This document shows positions 1-11,037 of a DNA stretch of 64,000 nucleotides, piece after piece. The notes beneath the pieces were generated by a model. It ran no database searches and was not told the DNA's origin. It was given only the letters and a program-made list of their open reading frames with translations. The stretch covers positions 131,440,714-131,504,713 of the forward strand of contig NC_073691.1 of assembly GCF_029784155.1 (NCBI RefSeq), in the 5' to 3' direction. A program made the position numbers and the translations under genes. The stretch comes from Uranotaenia lowii. Taxonomy: Eukaryota > Arthropoda > Insecta > Diptera > Culicidae. Numbering within the stretch: the stretch's first letter is position 1; the number at the start of each line of letters is the position of its first letter.

Positions 1-404
1 CTGCCCGTTGTGTGCCAAATCGAGAGCAGCTTATCCTAGACTCGCGCCTGTCACGGCACACATTCGGGACTTGGAACGCTACGACTCGGATGTTTCCCGA
101 CGGTGACGACATCCTACACCGACTCGAGAGGCTCGCCCGGCGTCGAGAGCCTCTCTACCCGTGGGTATCCCCCGACAGTGGTTAACCCTCTTCCCTCGAG
201 ATCCGCTACGAGGAAGGTAAAGTCTTATCCCCGCAGTTTCCCTCTTAGGAAGCGGAACTACTCGGATACCCCCCGACATTGGGGTATCCTACACACGTTC
301 GCGGCGCACCCCTGACCTCCGCTACGCAGAAGATGTTGCCTTATCTTTGTAGCTTCGATCAAGGGATCGGACGCACACTACTCAGATGCTCCCCGCCGAT
401 GGAG
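1..404 (-). repeat. 3' flank of the minus-strand R1-clade fragment
   Basis: This non-coding, GC-rich stretch lies downstream of the stop codon of the minus-strand R1-type ORF. Its first 60 bases recur in inverted orientation near 2465-2530 and again near 2820-2880, in the 3' region of the plus-strand R1 copy. It is therefore probably element 3' UTR with internal sub-repeats. The element continues past the left window edge, so its 3' end is not seen. Confidence 0.55.
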
Positions 405-1515
405 TCATCCTACACCGTTCGCGGACTGCCGTTGGTTCCAGCTCCTCTGCAGGGCAGTCATGATCCGGGTGAACCCATCGCTGACCGCGTGCCAAGTGTT
501 GGAATCCGCACACATCCTCTGTACAACGTTATCTGCTGTCGTGTCAGGCCCACAGGCGGCAAATATGGAAGTACGTACCGCCGCAAACCTCGGACAGACA
601 AACACCACATGTTCGGGTGTTTCCTCTACGTCACCACAATCTGGGCAATATGGCGAAGCCACATGTCCAAACCGGTAGTGGTACTTCATGAAGCATCCAT
701 GACCAGTCAGGAATTGCGTCATATAGAAGTCCACTTCACCGTGCCTTCTTCCGATCCAGCTCCCGATGTGCGGGATCAGACGATAGGTCCACCTTCCTCT
801 CGTTGAGCTGTCCCACAGCTGCTGCCAGTTGGACATCGAGTCCTCATTGGCGAGATCTCGAACGTTGGGCGTGTCTCTGTTGTCGTAGCAATAGACATCC
901 TCCTCTAGCAAAACCGAGATGGGCATAACACCCGCTACTACACAGGCGGCTTCGGACGACATGGTCCGGTATCCGCTGATAACCCGCAGGTTCATCAGCC
1001 GCTGAACGCTGCTAAGTCGCTGCAGGTTACAGCTTCCTCCCAGGGCCTGCCTCCAGGCCGCTGCTCCGTACCGCAAGATCGAAGTGGTCACACTTGCAAT
1101 GATCCGCCTTTTGCTGCTTTGGATAGCCGAGGAGTTCGGCATCATTCGTGTGAGTGCGGCCGTGGCCATTGCCGCTCTCTTGCACACGTGTTCGACATGG
1201 CTCGTGAAGCTGAGCCTGTCGTCGATCATCACCCCTAGGTACTTAATTGCGCGTTTAGACACGATGTTGCACGGTCCAACGGCAATGGTACCTGTTTGGG
1301 GTGATTTCAGGTTGGTGATAAGCACCATCTCGGTTTTGTGGTGGGCTAGACGCAGGCACTTGGAGTGCATCCAGCGTTCCACTTCCTGGATAGCTACCGT
1401 GGCCAGTAGCTCAACCTCCGCTGTTGAGGAGCCCCTCGCCAAGAGGACTACATCATCTGCAAATCCTACGAGTTCGGCTCCCGATGGGAGGCTCGTTCGT
1501 AGGAGTTCGTCGTGT
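405..1515 (-). pseudogene. R1-clade non-LTR retrotransposon, C-terminal half of reverse transcriptase ORF
   Basis: This is the end of a non-LTR retrotransposon ORF2, read right to left. The reverse transcriptase active-site box FADDVVLL lies at about 1440-1470, followed by thumb sequence (KYLGVMIDDRLSF), the conserved RGRWTYRLIP block, and a C-terminal Cys/His knuckle (CPDC, H, C near 600-660). These blocks and their order are typical of the R1 clade. Everything upstream of the active-site box (endonuclease and fingers) is missing. The break at about 1515 abuts a second copy in the opposite direction. The stretch is open but has no start codon of its own, so it is a 5'-truncated, non-mobile remnant. 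Confidence 0.85.
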
Positions 1516-2138
1516 AACCTGCAAAAGCTCTGCAGTGTACAGTGGCTGACGAACCTGCGAGTAATCAGCGCATACCGAACGGTGTCTTCGGTAGCTGCTG
1601 ATTTTGTGACGGGTTCATTTCTATCTCGGTCTTGCTAGAGAAAGATGTCTTCTGCTACGAGCACAGGCACATGCCCGATGTGCGGAAATATGCCAGAGAG
1701 ACCTCGATGTCCAACTAGCAGCACCAGTGGGACAGCTCGGAACGTGGCCGGTGGACCCATCGCTTGATCCCTAACGTCGGGTCCTGGATGGACCGGAGAC
1801 ATGGAGAGGTGGATTTCTGCATGACACAGTTCCTGACTGGTCATGGATGCATCATGCAGTACCACTATCGGTTTGGATACGTAGCCTCGCCATTCTGCTC
1901 AACCTGCGATGACACAGTAGAGACACCAGAGCACGTAGTGTTCAACTGTCCGAGGTTCGAAGGGGTACGCGCTAACATGCTTACCGCCTGCGGACCAGAC
2001 ACGACAGCCGACAACATCGTGCGGAGGATGTGTGAGAATGTCAATTCTTGGCACGTGGTCAGCGATGGGTTCACCCGGATCATGACTGCCCTGCAGAGGA
2101 GTTGGAACCAGCACCAGTCCGCGACCGGTGTAGGGTGA
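1516..2138 (+). pseudogene. R1-clade non-LTR retrotransposon fragment, opposite orientation
   Basis: The plus strand encodes the same C-terminal region as the 405-1515 fragment: the NLQKLCSVQ block at about 1516, then after a frameshift near 1620-1760 the HGEVDF, MTQFLTGHGC and CSTC...ETPEHVVF knuckle blocks, ending at a stop at 2138. By eye it resembles the minus copy at roughly four residues in five, so it is a separate, diverged copy and not a recent inversion. The 5' truncation lies exactly at the head-to-head junction. Frameshifts make it a pseudogene. Confidence 0.8.
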
Positions 2139-3384
2139 CTCATTCGTCGGAGCATCTGAGTAGTATGCGTCCTATCCTGGCAGTAAAGCATACACAGATA
2201 AGACTCTACCTTCTGCGTATAACGAGCTGTTAGGTACGTCGCGCGACCTTGTGTAGGATACCTCCAACGTTACCATCGCGAAGTATCCGAGTCGAACGCG
2301 CCCTCTGCGATGGAGGTTGTGCGGATAATACATGACCTTCTCTGCAGTCGAACTCGTAAGATGAGGAGTATTCACGTCGCGGAGTACTCTAGAGTATAGT
2401 GGTCTCACGACGCCGTCGGATGAGCCACTCGAGTCGGTTTGGATGAAAACACCGTCGATAACACGTACGTGTGCAGTGACAGGCGCGAGTCTAGGATAAG
2501 CTGCTCTCGATTTGGCACACGGCGGGCAAAAAGCCTAGGGTTGCCAGCCAAAAGGGAGAAGGAAAACCGGACCACGGTTGAAGTAGAATGCCCTTTCGCC
2601 GGTGGGGGAGCATTCGAGTAGTGTGCGTCCGATCCTAGCAGTAAAGCATTCAAAGATAAGACTCTACCTTCTGCGTATGTCGAGCTGTTAGGTACGTCGC
2701 AAACGTTGTGTAGGATACCTCCACCGCCGCGGAATATCTGAGTAGAACGCGGGTGAGTCACTCGAGTCGGTGTAGCATGACGTCTTCGCCGGAAATCCTC
2801 CGAGTAGTTTCGTAAAGCCCCGGACGTGCGCTGTGACAGGCGCGGGTCCAGGATAAGCTGCTCTCTATTCGGCACACGGATGGGGAAAGCGGAGAGGGCC
2901 TCGAGCCAAACCAAGCGGAGCCAAGATCTCGAGTCGTTAGAGGAGAGGTCTTTGGTCTCTTGCAGTGGCCTCGAATAGAGGCGGAGAGCACGATAGTCGT
3001 GCAAACGAAGCGAGCCTAGAGTTGCGAGAAGATACCGGACCTCGAGTTGTCAGAGGAGAGGTCCTTAGTCTTGAATCGTAACAAGGGGCAGGGTATATAT
3101 GCTGGAGTTTTGATTTGAAATTGAGGTAGCCGATGAACGCTTAAGCGCGGACTTGGTCTCCCATCTTGGGTCCAGCCTTCGATGCAGGTCCGGATGGGAA
3201 TAAAGACCAGAGGCCACAGGTGGACTTTATGGCGTAGGGGTACTTAGTATCATCATGAGTCGTCCAATTGCACCTATGGACCCAGAGTAGCATACTGGAG
3301 GGATTCGGTCGCTCACCGTGCCTTGGAATGCAATCCGTAAAAAGGATTTACCACCTGGGATTTACCTTAACTAATAAAAAAAAG
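2139..3384 (+). repeat. 3' region of the plus-strand R1 copy with internal long repeats
   Basis: A segment beginning about 2143 (cggagcatctgagtagtatg) recurs at about 2607 with small changes and runs about 120 bp to a shared ggatacctcca. A second unit (ctcgagtcgg ... gataagctgctctc ... ggcacacgg) occurs at 2428-2525 and 2757-2878. The tract ends near a short A-run at about 3378-3385, which would fit a retroposon 3' end. No ORF in it is credible. Confidence 0.5.
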
Positions 3385-4403
3385 ACCCGGTTATAAAATC
3401 AAAACTACTGAACCGATTTCCAAAAACTATACCATTTTGAAATTTTCCAAATGTCTGCTACCATATGCTTCTTGGAATTTTGTGTTTTGATTTTTATGCT
3501 CTTCAGAAAACGACTTGGAAGCCAAAAAGTCCTAAAAAAAATTGGTGTTTTGCGTCAAATATAACTCATTTTGTTGAAGTCGTTTTAATTGGTATGAATT
3601 CAGAATTTTTCGTTCTGTTTCATCTAAGAGATTACCTATCGTCGTTATTTTTAAAGTATAGTAGGTAACTTGAATTTACATGCTATCATAAATTGTGAAA
3701 TACGGCGAGTTTCTTAAATAGGATCAAGTCTCCCTTTTATCCCCTATCAGTTTCTTGAACCATTCATAGGTGCGAAAAGCTCATGACACCAAATTCTATG
3801 ACGATCTAATTGAGTGTTTAGTCGATTGGTAGAACTCACTGCTCTAAATAGGAGATAAGTTAAAAAGACTTAGATCTTCACGACCATCTGCAAATCGGTA
3901 AGTATCAACTTAATTTCATGAAGGATCTGGAAATAGGAAATACATTTGATATTCATTTGAATAGTTTCTAGATATTGATAAACATTAAATGACACAATCC
4001 ACCATGACGTTACGAGGTTCGCAGAACATATCTGTAGAATCAGAACTGAATGCACTTAATTTTAAAATCAAACGATTTTAGTTTTATGAAGAATGTATGA
4101 AAAATAAATGGTTTAATCCGTGAAATTACAACTAATCGCTTTTGGATTTTTAATGTTCTGAAAAGTCAAACATTTAAAATACTGCGTTTTTAACAAAAAA
4201 TATATAAAATCGGTTATATAAATTTGATACATGGTGTGAATGTTTTTTTAGTAATTAAAACAAAAAGAACTGGGTAGGTGGTCGCTAACAGTTGGTCAAA
4301 TCTATTTTTTTCCCAGGTAGAGTGGTGTAAACTTTTTGAACCAGTGCAGTGCCAAAAATACCAAAGATTTACTTATGATATAAACAGCTGGTATAGCCTG
4401 TAC
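3385..4403. other. AT-rich intergenic or intronic DNA
   Basis: No coding signature, repeat structure or RNA gene is visible. If the transporter gene at 4404-5505 is intact, this is its first intron after the donor at 4403/4400. I looked for the missing C-terminal membrane segments in all three minus-strand frames and did not find them. Confidence 0.5.
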
Positions 4404-5505
4404 CTCGTGAAGCTCCAAGGACGTCCTCGATGTGCTGAAATAGTGCCGAGTTGCCAACGGCACTGGACAAGCATAGTTGCAGCGTTACCAGCAGAATTGT
4501 TATGTAGAGGGACCAGCTTTTCGGTAGTATCTGTAGCACATTGTTGGTAGTATCCATCCCGTATCGATAGGCGGCAAAAATTGTAGTTACCGCTGACAGG
4601 AAACAGGTACTCATCAGTCCCAAGAAGACGGCTTTCCCTATTTTGCTCTTCTGTTCCATGTCCACCTGTATTGTGAGCAACATCGGATGGATGTCGAACT
4701 GGAATGCAATTATTCCGTACGCTTTTAGCAGTCTCACCCACGATGGCCACCCAAGAGCGAGTCCTTTGAATGGTTCGAATTCTTCCTCTAGAAGTGTCTT
4801 GGTTGAGTTTCCATTTAACTCCAAAGTGTCCGCTCCAATTGACCACCACGTGAGAATGGCAACACTGCTACAAACTACAACTGACACACTGGCCAATGTT
4901 CGCATATTTTTGGGGCTTCCTAGCCACATTATAGGGCACAGGAACAACCCTATCAGCACCAGCCAATAGCAGAAAGAAAATTCGAACCGACCTTCGGTGA
5001 TTTTGGATCCCAAGAGCTGGAGATTTTGGGAAGCCACTAGCAAGTTCGGAATTCCTCCACCAAAAACGGTCATATCCAGTAAAATTGTTACAAAAAGTGC
5101 CATGCGTTTACCGTATGTGAATTCTGCTATGGCTGCGTAAGGATATCGATTTTTTGCCACAATCGCGGGGTTCAACTTTTCTGCTATGGTCCAGCATCGA
5201 CCAAGCACTGTCGCGGTATAAATTTGAAGTGTAATCACGAAAATCACTAGGGGAATGCCATAGAGTCCACAGGATATGACGGATTTCGGTAGCGCCACAA
5301 TCGGAAATACACCAAACAAATCAATCACACACAGACTCGCAAAAAATAACGATAATTTAGGCGAGCCTTGAGGTGTCGCGGGCGTTTTGTTCACCTGAGC
5401 CAGCACAATTCGAGCTCTCCTTTGATCACCTAACAGATCATCATCCGGCTCAATGAAACCATCAAAATTTATCAAGTCAGCTTCATTTTTGCTACGGCTA
5501 CCCAT
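4404..5505 (-). CDS. Amino-acid transporter of the AAAP (Aa_trans) family, first coding exon
   Basis: The predicted protein is an integral membrane amino-acid permease of the auxin/amino-acid permease superfamily (SLC36/AVT1-like, secondary transport). The chosen ATG at 5503-5505 sits in a strong context (ACAATGG). It is followed by a hydrophilic N-terminus of about 60 residues with acidic and RRAR stretches, then a run of hydrophobic segments. Family hallmarks are the first-helix ALPKSVISCG, the SWTIAE-like RCWTIAEKLNP loop, the RYPYAAIAE block, and IIAFQFDIHPMLLTIQVDM ahead of a late helix. The frame stops matching the family just after the IEDVLGAS motif, where a splice donor (cacgag then gtacag) occurs at 4404/4403. 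About 367 residues are present, and the last two or three helices must lie on further exons to the left. An insect mahogany-type AAAP is my best guess at the subgroup, but I am unsure. The sequence between 5506 and about 5880 is the likely 5' UTR. Confidence 0.85.
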
Positions 5506-6064
5506 TGTATTTTGAGCACGGCCAGCACACCCGAATCGATACACGGTCAGAAGATAACTGCCCGAATTCAACTCCGGTCGAAGTTTCCCAAGGACTGATG
5601 CGATCAGTGTTGAATTCTACTTCGATGTTTTCCCGGTCACTCAAGAAAGAAATGAGGCGCTTGCACCCTGCCGGTTGAATCCGTACAAGTGAAGAACCAC
5701 ATCGAAGACCTCCTTCTTTCATGCTTTGCGATGTCTCTTGCTTCACTTTCAGCTTCGATTGTAGGTAACTATTTTGCCGAAAAGCGTCGAGAAGTTGGGA
5801 AGTTGTAGAAAGTGATATCAAATTACAAAGTTCTTTGAATTGCGCTTCACAAGCGTTACACGCATTAATCGCACGTTTGTCATTTTTTGCATTCCTTCTG
5901 TGTGTTTTGTCCTAGCAAATGAATACCTACAAGAAATGAATGAAGCCAGTTCAGGGTGTTAATAAAGACATTTTGGACATCATCTGGTTCAAATCCTTTT
6001 GTTTGAGATTGAACTGTCAGATGTTTAATTTATATTTCTGTTAATAAAAAACTATTTCCGTTGG
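5506..6064 (-). promoter_or_regulatory. Probable 5' UTR and upstream region of the transporter gene
   Basis: This is the non-coding stretch between the transporter ATG and the jockey poly(A) tail at 6065-6072. An out-of-frame open stretch at 5498-5821 overlaps the start codon but shows no domain. The first 300 bp are less AT-rich than the rest, as expected of 5' UTR. No TATA box or initiator stands out. Confidence 0.35.
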
Positions 6065-6239
6065 TTTTTTTTATATGTCTTTATTTGTATCAATTCATCA
6101 TTATATTTATATTACATTATTACATTAAATTAGGTGTTCAGCTCAATAATGAACTGTTCAGAGGCCTATAGTTAACTAGATAATAAAAATTTATTTATAA
6201 GATTTAAGTTTGCTGAGCGCAATCAAGTATTTACCAGCG

Positions 6240-6890
6240 CAGCGCAGCAGCTAGACCAAATCGGAACTGCATAAATTATCGCTGATCGGACCACCTGTTT
6301 GTAGATGAGCATCTTATTTCGCAGACATAACTTGGATTTCCTGTTGATGAGAGAATAAAGAAATTAAGTGTATTTATTACATTTAGATTGAATATCTCCA
6401 ATGTGATTTTTAAAAGTAAGATTCCAATCAAGTGTGAGTCCCAAGTACTTCGCGGGATCAGACCATTCAAATGAAACCCCACTAAAAGTTATGAAATGAT
6501 TTTCATTTGGTTTTAAAAAATTTGCTCTTGGCTTATGGGGAAATAAAATAAGTTGAGTTTTGGAAGCGTTAGGAGAAATTTTCCACATTTTCAAATAATT
6601 CAAAAAAGAATTTAAATTTTGTTGCCTCTCCAATAGTTTACTTAAAGAAGGAAGCAAACGAACCGACCAATTGTCGATAACTTGAAGCCTCTGAATCACT
6701 TTTTCCAGGTTTCAAAATTGGAGTTACTTTGGCATTTTTTCCATTTATTTGGAAAATAAGCCAAGTGAAAACATTTATTGAAGATTTGAACTAAAAAATT
6801 TAAAGTGCTTCCAGGCAACTTTTTAATAAGAATATATAAAATCCCATCTTCCCCCGGAGCTTTCATATTTTTAAATTTTTTGAAAATCAA
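6240..6890 (-). pseudogene. Jockey ORF2 reverse transcriptase remnant with the catalytic core deleted
   Basis: From 6890 the minus strand encodes the RT entry motif (MKAPGEDGI) and the NKWK block. It then jumps near 6690 directly to thumb sequence (LKMWKISPNASKTQ, SDPAKYLGLTLDWNLTF), and in another frame to the NRKSKLCLRNK...YAVPIWSSCC block near 6245-6350. The conserved palm, including the GFR..HST motif and the catalytic YADD/FADD box, is absent. Several hundred bases have therefore been deleted and the frame is broken. The residual motifs are those of Juan-type jockey elements of mosquitoes. Confidence 0.8.
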
Positions 6891-7006
6891 TTTAAGTTCG
6901 TCAATATTTGTCTCACAAGAACTTTCAAATACATTTTGTTTAGAAAGAATATCATCAAATTCAAGGGAAATTTGAGCATCAATTGGATTAACAACAAAGA
7001 CTCAAA

Positions 7007-8035
7007 TTATTGGGCTAATTTTTGAGCTTTTTCAGAATTAGTTAAAAGCAGTTTATCTCCATCTTTCAAAATAGGAATTGGCTTCTGGGGCTTTTTCCGA
7101 ATTTTAGTTAATTTCCAAAATGGCTTTGAGTAGGCTTTTATGTCCTCTACTGCTTTTGCAAAATTTTCGTTACGAATAAAATTTAAACGACGTTTGATCT
7201 CTTTTTGAGGGTCGCAATAAATAAATTTCAAATAAGGATCCCTAGTTCGTTGATATTGACGTCGACGAATGTTTTTCAGTTGTATCAAAAACTGAAGATC
7301 ATCATCGATCAAGGGTTGATTTAATTTATGTTTAACTTTGGGTATTGAAGTGGCTTTAGCATTGCCTATTGAAGTTGTCAAATTTTCTACAGCCAAATCA
7401 ATATCTTCTATTGAATTCAGTGGAACGTTTATATATAAATTACGTTGAATAAAATTCCTATATCGGTCCCAGTCAGCTTTTTGAAAGTTAAAAGTTGATT
7501 TTAAAGGGTTTTCAATGGGACTTTGGGATAAAGAAAAAGTTACTGGAAGGTGGTCTGAATCGAGGTCCGCATGAGAAACTAATTGACTACGATGCTCGCC
7601 TAAATCCGTTAGAACCAAATCAATTGTGGAAGGATTTCTAATCGAAGAGAAACAAGTATGCCCATTAGGATATTCAACAGTGTAATAACCAGCAGAGCAG
7701 TCATTAAATAAAATATTCCCATTTGAATTTGATGAAATATTATTCCAAGATCGGTGTTTTGCATTAAAGTCACCAATAATAAAAAAATTTGATTTATTTC
7801 TGGTTATTTTTTGTAAATCTCCCTTCAAAAAATTTTTCTGTTCACCGCTGCATTGAAAATGCAAATATGCGGCAATAATTATAATTTTCCCCATAGAAGT
7901 TTCTAATTCAATTCCAATTGTTTCTAAGACTTTTGTATTGAAAGAAGGAAGAAGTCTAAATTTGAGAAGACTATTGATGACAATAGTAACACCCCCACCT
8001 TGTCGATCAAGTCGATCATTTCGCAAAATTTTAAA
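7007..8035 (-). pseudogene. Jockey ORF2, main part of the apurinic-like endonuclease domain and linker
   Basis: The segment encodes the endonuclease/exonuclease/phosphatase fold that nicks target DNA for target-primed reverse transcription. Visible motifs are DRQGGGV, GDFNAKHRSW with the catalytic Asp/Asn pair, the RNPSTIDLVLTD block, and the terminal SDHLPVTF catalytic His. A linker with basic helices (NIRRRQYQRTRDP) leads to the RT. The true N-terminus lies at 10880-11037, on the other side of the inserted LTR element. The first 20 residues of the continuous open frame at 8041-8092 are LTR sequence and not part of the protein. A stop at 7007 separates this piece from the RT remnant. Confidence 0.85.
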
Positions 8036-8040
8036 GAAAG
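8036..8040. repeat. Target-site duplication gaaag, left copy
   Basis: Five bases identical to 10875-10879 flank the LTR element at 8041-10874. The jockey endonuclease frame is continuous across the site when the element and one copy of gaaag are removed. Confidence 0.9.
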
Positions 8041-8208
8041 TGTGCAGACCAGTCCGCAGTCCGGAACCGACACTCTGGGGCCGCTGGACCACATCCGGCC
8101 GGGGGAGCTACACACGACTTCTTTACTCGCACTGTATTACCGTCTGACTGACGCACACGCTCGAGGCGAATGGCCAAGCATGATGTCTTAGTATAAACCA
8201 TACGCACA
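8041..8208 (-). repeat. 3' LTR of the non-autonomous element
   Basis: The LTR runs from TGTGCAGACC to ATACGCACA on the plus strand. It differs from the right LTR chiefly by lacking a 9-bp duplication (gtcttagta) near its plus-strand right end, plus at least one substitution, so the insertion is not brand new. Confidence 0.9.
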
Positions 8209-8222
8209 TCCCCCTCCTATCC
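8209..8222 (-). other. Polypurine tract
   Basis: On the minus strand the bases directly upstream of the 3' LTR read GGGATAGGAGGGGGA. This is a purine tract in the position expected for plus-strand DNA priming during reverse transcription. Confidence 0.75.
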
Positions 8223-9159
8223 CAAACGAAAATAAAAATTCAATAATTACAAAGAAACCACTTAAGAATAAATTCTTTTCATAAACTTTGAAATTAAAAA
8301 AAAATTCCAACATTAGACCATACTAAATATGCGGGTTTTATACAGAATTGTTCTAACTGTCTAAAAGACTAACTTTTTATTCAAAAACAACTAACAACTT
8401 CGTCAGAATGTCACAGTCCACGTCTCAGATTTGAAAAAATACAAGCAAATGAATTATTTTTATGAATGTTATTTTTTATTGATGGTCCATGAACGCATCC
8501 TGGAATCATTTCAGGTTTATTCCAAGCAAGCTGTCGATAAATTCTTTCAAAAAAAATGTATTCAATATCAAATTTTAATAGGAACAACTATTAAGATATT
8601 GCAGAAAACAAAAGGTCTCCAAGCACAAGAGATATTAGCACGTGGATACACGGTAAATATGTAATCTTTCAGTCGGTGTTAACATTTAACCGTTTCACAT
8701 TTCAACTGAGTTTAGTGGATATGAGAAAATAATATATCAGACGTTCCATTATTTATTCTAGTTTGAATATTGAAATCCGTGCTAGAAAAACTCCAATAGC
8801 TAATTGCACAAAACCAATAAGTTCGAAATTTCAATCGAATGTTGAAGTCTATTCGATGTTGAAGTCGATACTTCAGGATATAGAATCGCAATATTCCTGC
8901 GATCAGTCTTGAGAAACTCTCATAGCATCTGAAAGATTTGCTTTCATTAATCTTTATGATCGAAGATAATCAAAATATCATTAAATACCTTTTTGTCATG
9001 TTGTGTTTCGCGTAATGTAACTTTTAATATATTTATAAATTGCATGTTTTCTAAACAAGAAGAAAAATCAGTAAGGTTTTTTTTCCTTAAGTATACTTAA
9101 TACAAGTTGCCCTTCAAACATCCTCTTTTATTACCATCATTCCTCTTCCCACACATTTT

Positions 9160-10285
9160 TTCAATTTCAAGTTGTCCTGCCAATCTATTAGTATTTTTAA
9201 AGAATTTTCCTAGTTCGTAACATGGCCCATCTTTTTCCTATTTGAGCTCATCTAACTAGTTACTTAATTTCGAATTGATCCCATGCAGAGATTGTTCATT
9301 GAAATTGAATCATGTTCATATAAACTTCTTTCGATTCACTTTTCCCAACTTTTTTGTAGTCCCTTCAACTCTCTTCATGATTTATTTATATCTCAAGCTG
9401 TCCCCTCAGCTTGCATGATTATTCATTTCGATGGATGTGGCTTTCCTCTTAAAGCACCATTCATTTGGTATTCATTTCATTATATTCAAGCAGTTCTTTC
9501 GACTCGCTGTGCTGTCTATTTTCATCTTAAGCTGTTCTGAATTCCTAAGTTGTCCTCTCAATACTCTCAACTCACTTGAAATTTGTATCATTTACATGCA
9601 AGCAGTCCTCTTGACTCACTTGATTTTCATTTTTATCACAAGCTGTCCTCTCAACTCGCTTGATTTAAATTTGATAACATTCTTAAGCTGTCCTCTCAAC
9701 ACGCTTAATTATTCAATTTTTCAAGATACGCGCGTTTCAATTCCAAGTTGTCCTGTCAACTCACTTGAAATTTGTATCATTACTTTCAAGCAGTCCTCTT
9801 GACTCACTTGATTTTCATTCTTATCGCAAGCTGTCCTCTCAACTCGCTTGATTTAAATTTAATAAGATTCTTTCAATTTTTCAAGATACAAAGCTGTCCT
9901 CTCAACGCGCTTTTCAATTCCAAGTTGTCCTCTCAACTCACTTGAAATTTGTATCATTATTTTCAAGCAGTCCTCTTGACTCACTTGATATTCATTCTTA
10001 TCACAAGCTGTCCTCTCAACTCGCTTGATTTAAATTTGATAAGATTCTTTCAATTTTCCAAGATACGAAGCTGTCCTCTCAACGCGCTTTTCAATTCCAA
10101 GTTGTCCTCTCAACGCACTTGAAATTTGTATCATTATTTTCAAGCAGTCCTCTTTACTCACTCGATATTCATTCTTATCACAAGCTGTCCTCTCAACTCG
10201 CTTGATTTCAATTTGATAAGATTCTTAAGCTGTCCTCTCAACACGCTTAATTATACAATTTTCCAGGATACAAAGCTGTCCTCTC
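9160..10285. repeat. Minisatellite inside the non-autonomous LTR element
   Basis: The motif gctgtcctctcaactcgctt and its variants (gttgtcctctcaac, gcagtcctcttgac) occurs about 17 times between 9548 and 10285, with degenerate copies back to about 9170. Above this 40-60-bp subunit there is a longer period of about 176-188 bp, visible from the recurrent acttgaaatttgtatcatt at about 9575, 9763, 9939 and 10118. The open frames at 9283-9802 are by-products of the repeat and not genes. Confidence 0.85.
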
Positions 10286-10678
10286 AAAGCTCTTGAACAA
10301 ATGGTACTCCCTGAGCCAATTTTCGTAAATTAGCCAAGGTTTCAGATAAATCTGTATCCTATCAAATTTTTCTCAATCGGCAAACCCGAATTTGAGTTAT
10401 TTGTAGCACTCGTTTTCATCAGTGAACAAAATTCCCAGCAAAACCATCGTCCAGCGCTGCTTTCCAGTTTAACGGAGTTTTCTCCACAATGAATAATTGA
10501 GTTACCCATTTTTTTCAACACTTTCAAAATGGGTAAATTGTAAATGAGTAATATTGTTATGCCTGATCGGTGAAATTTTCCCACCGTGTATCGTGTTGAT
10601 TACATGTTTTTCTTTTTTGGTTCGTTTTTTCCATCGCAATTCCAATTCCTGCGGTTAAGTAATATGTTGTATTATTAT

Positions 10679-10695
10679 ACCTGCCACGGTCGCCA
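10679..10695 (-). other. tRNA-Arg-type primer-binding site
   Basis: Two bases after the 5' LTR (minus-strand sense) the sequence reads TGGCGACCGTGGCAGG. It is complementary to the CCA-terminal end of the insect tRNA-Arg whose 3' end is CCTGTCACGGTCGCCA, with one mismatch. The site would prime minus-strand cDNA. Confidence 0.8.
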
Positions 10696-10697
10696 AA

Positions 10698-10874
10698 TGT
10701 GCAGACCAGTCCGCAGTCCGGAACCGACACTCTGGGGCCGCTGGACCACATCCGGCCGGGGGAGCTACACACGACTTCTTTACTCGCACTGTATTACCGT
10801 CTGACTGACGCACACGCTCGAGGCGAATGACCAAGCATGATGTCTTAGTAGTCTTAGTATAAACCATACGCACA
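10698..10874 (-). repeat. 5' LTR of the non-autonomous element
   Basis: This is the direct repeat of 8041-8208, with TG...CA ends. It contains an additional tandem copy of gtcttagta. In minus-strand sense it opens TGTGCGTATGGTTTATACTA, which contains a TATA-like stretch where an LTR promoter is expected. Confidence 0.9.
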
Positions 10875-10879
10875 GAAAG

Positions 10880-11037
10880 CATTGCTTTTCAAGTTATTGT
10901 CTGGCTTTAAAAAAGGTTCAGTGATGGCAGCAATATGTATGTTTTGAGTTTTCAAAAATAAAAAGAATTCATCTTGGTTAGCCAGCAAAGATCTAGCGTT
11001 TCAATTCATAATATTTAAACATCTATTTGGATCCATG
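10880..11037 (-). pseudogene. Jockey ORF2 start (endonuclease N-terminus)
   Basis: Reading from 11037 the frame begins MDPNRCLNIMN, is interrupted by a TGA where this family has Trp, and continues NARSLLANQDEFF and IAAITEPFLKPDN. These are the first strand and the catalytic Asn and Glu blocks of the endonuclease. It continues across the LTR element into 8035-7007 with the frame preserved. ORF2 starts close to the end of ORF1, as usual in jockey elements. Confidence 0.8.

Larger units (their letters stand above)
8041..10874 (-). mobile_element. Non-autonomous LTR retrotransposon without coding capacity
   Basis: A 2834-bp element is bounded by direct repeats of 168 bp (8041-8208) and 177 bp (10698-10874) that start TG and end CA, and by a 5-bp target duplication. 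Just inside the right repeat, reading leftward, is a primer-binding site (TGGCGACCGTGGCAGG) that nearly matches the 3' end of a tRNA-Arg. Just inside the left repeat is a purine tract (AGGAGGGGGA on the minus strand). Both place the element on the minus strand. No gag, protease, RT or integrase motif is present; the interior is AT-rich with a long tandem array. It must have been mobilised by proteins from an autonomous relative, like LARD/TRIM-type elements. Confidence 0.9.

Noticed and set aside
4278..4969. Plus-strand and alternate-frame ORFs over the transporter exon
   Set aside because: They are shadows of the minus-strand transporter coding sequence, without motifs of their own.
9283..9802. 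Open frames of 85 and 123 codons with recurring SCPLN/LSCPLNTL peptide
   Set aside because: They are translations of the tandem array in the non-autonomous LTR element. The repeat unit lacks stops in one frame by chance, and no start context or domain supports a gene.
9548..10285. Possible CRISPR array
   Set aside because: The spacers are themselves repeats of a higher-order unit, the repeat is not palindromic, and the context is an insect LTR element without cas genes.
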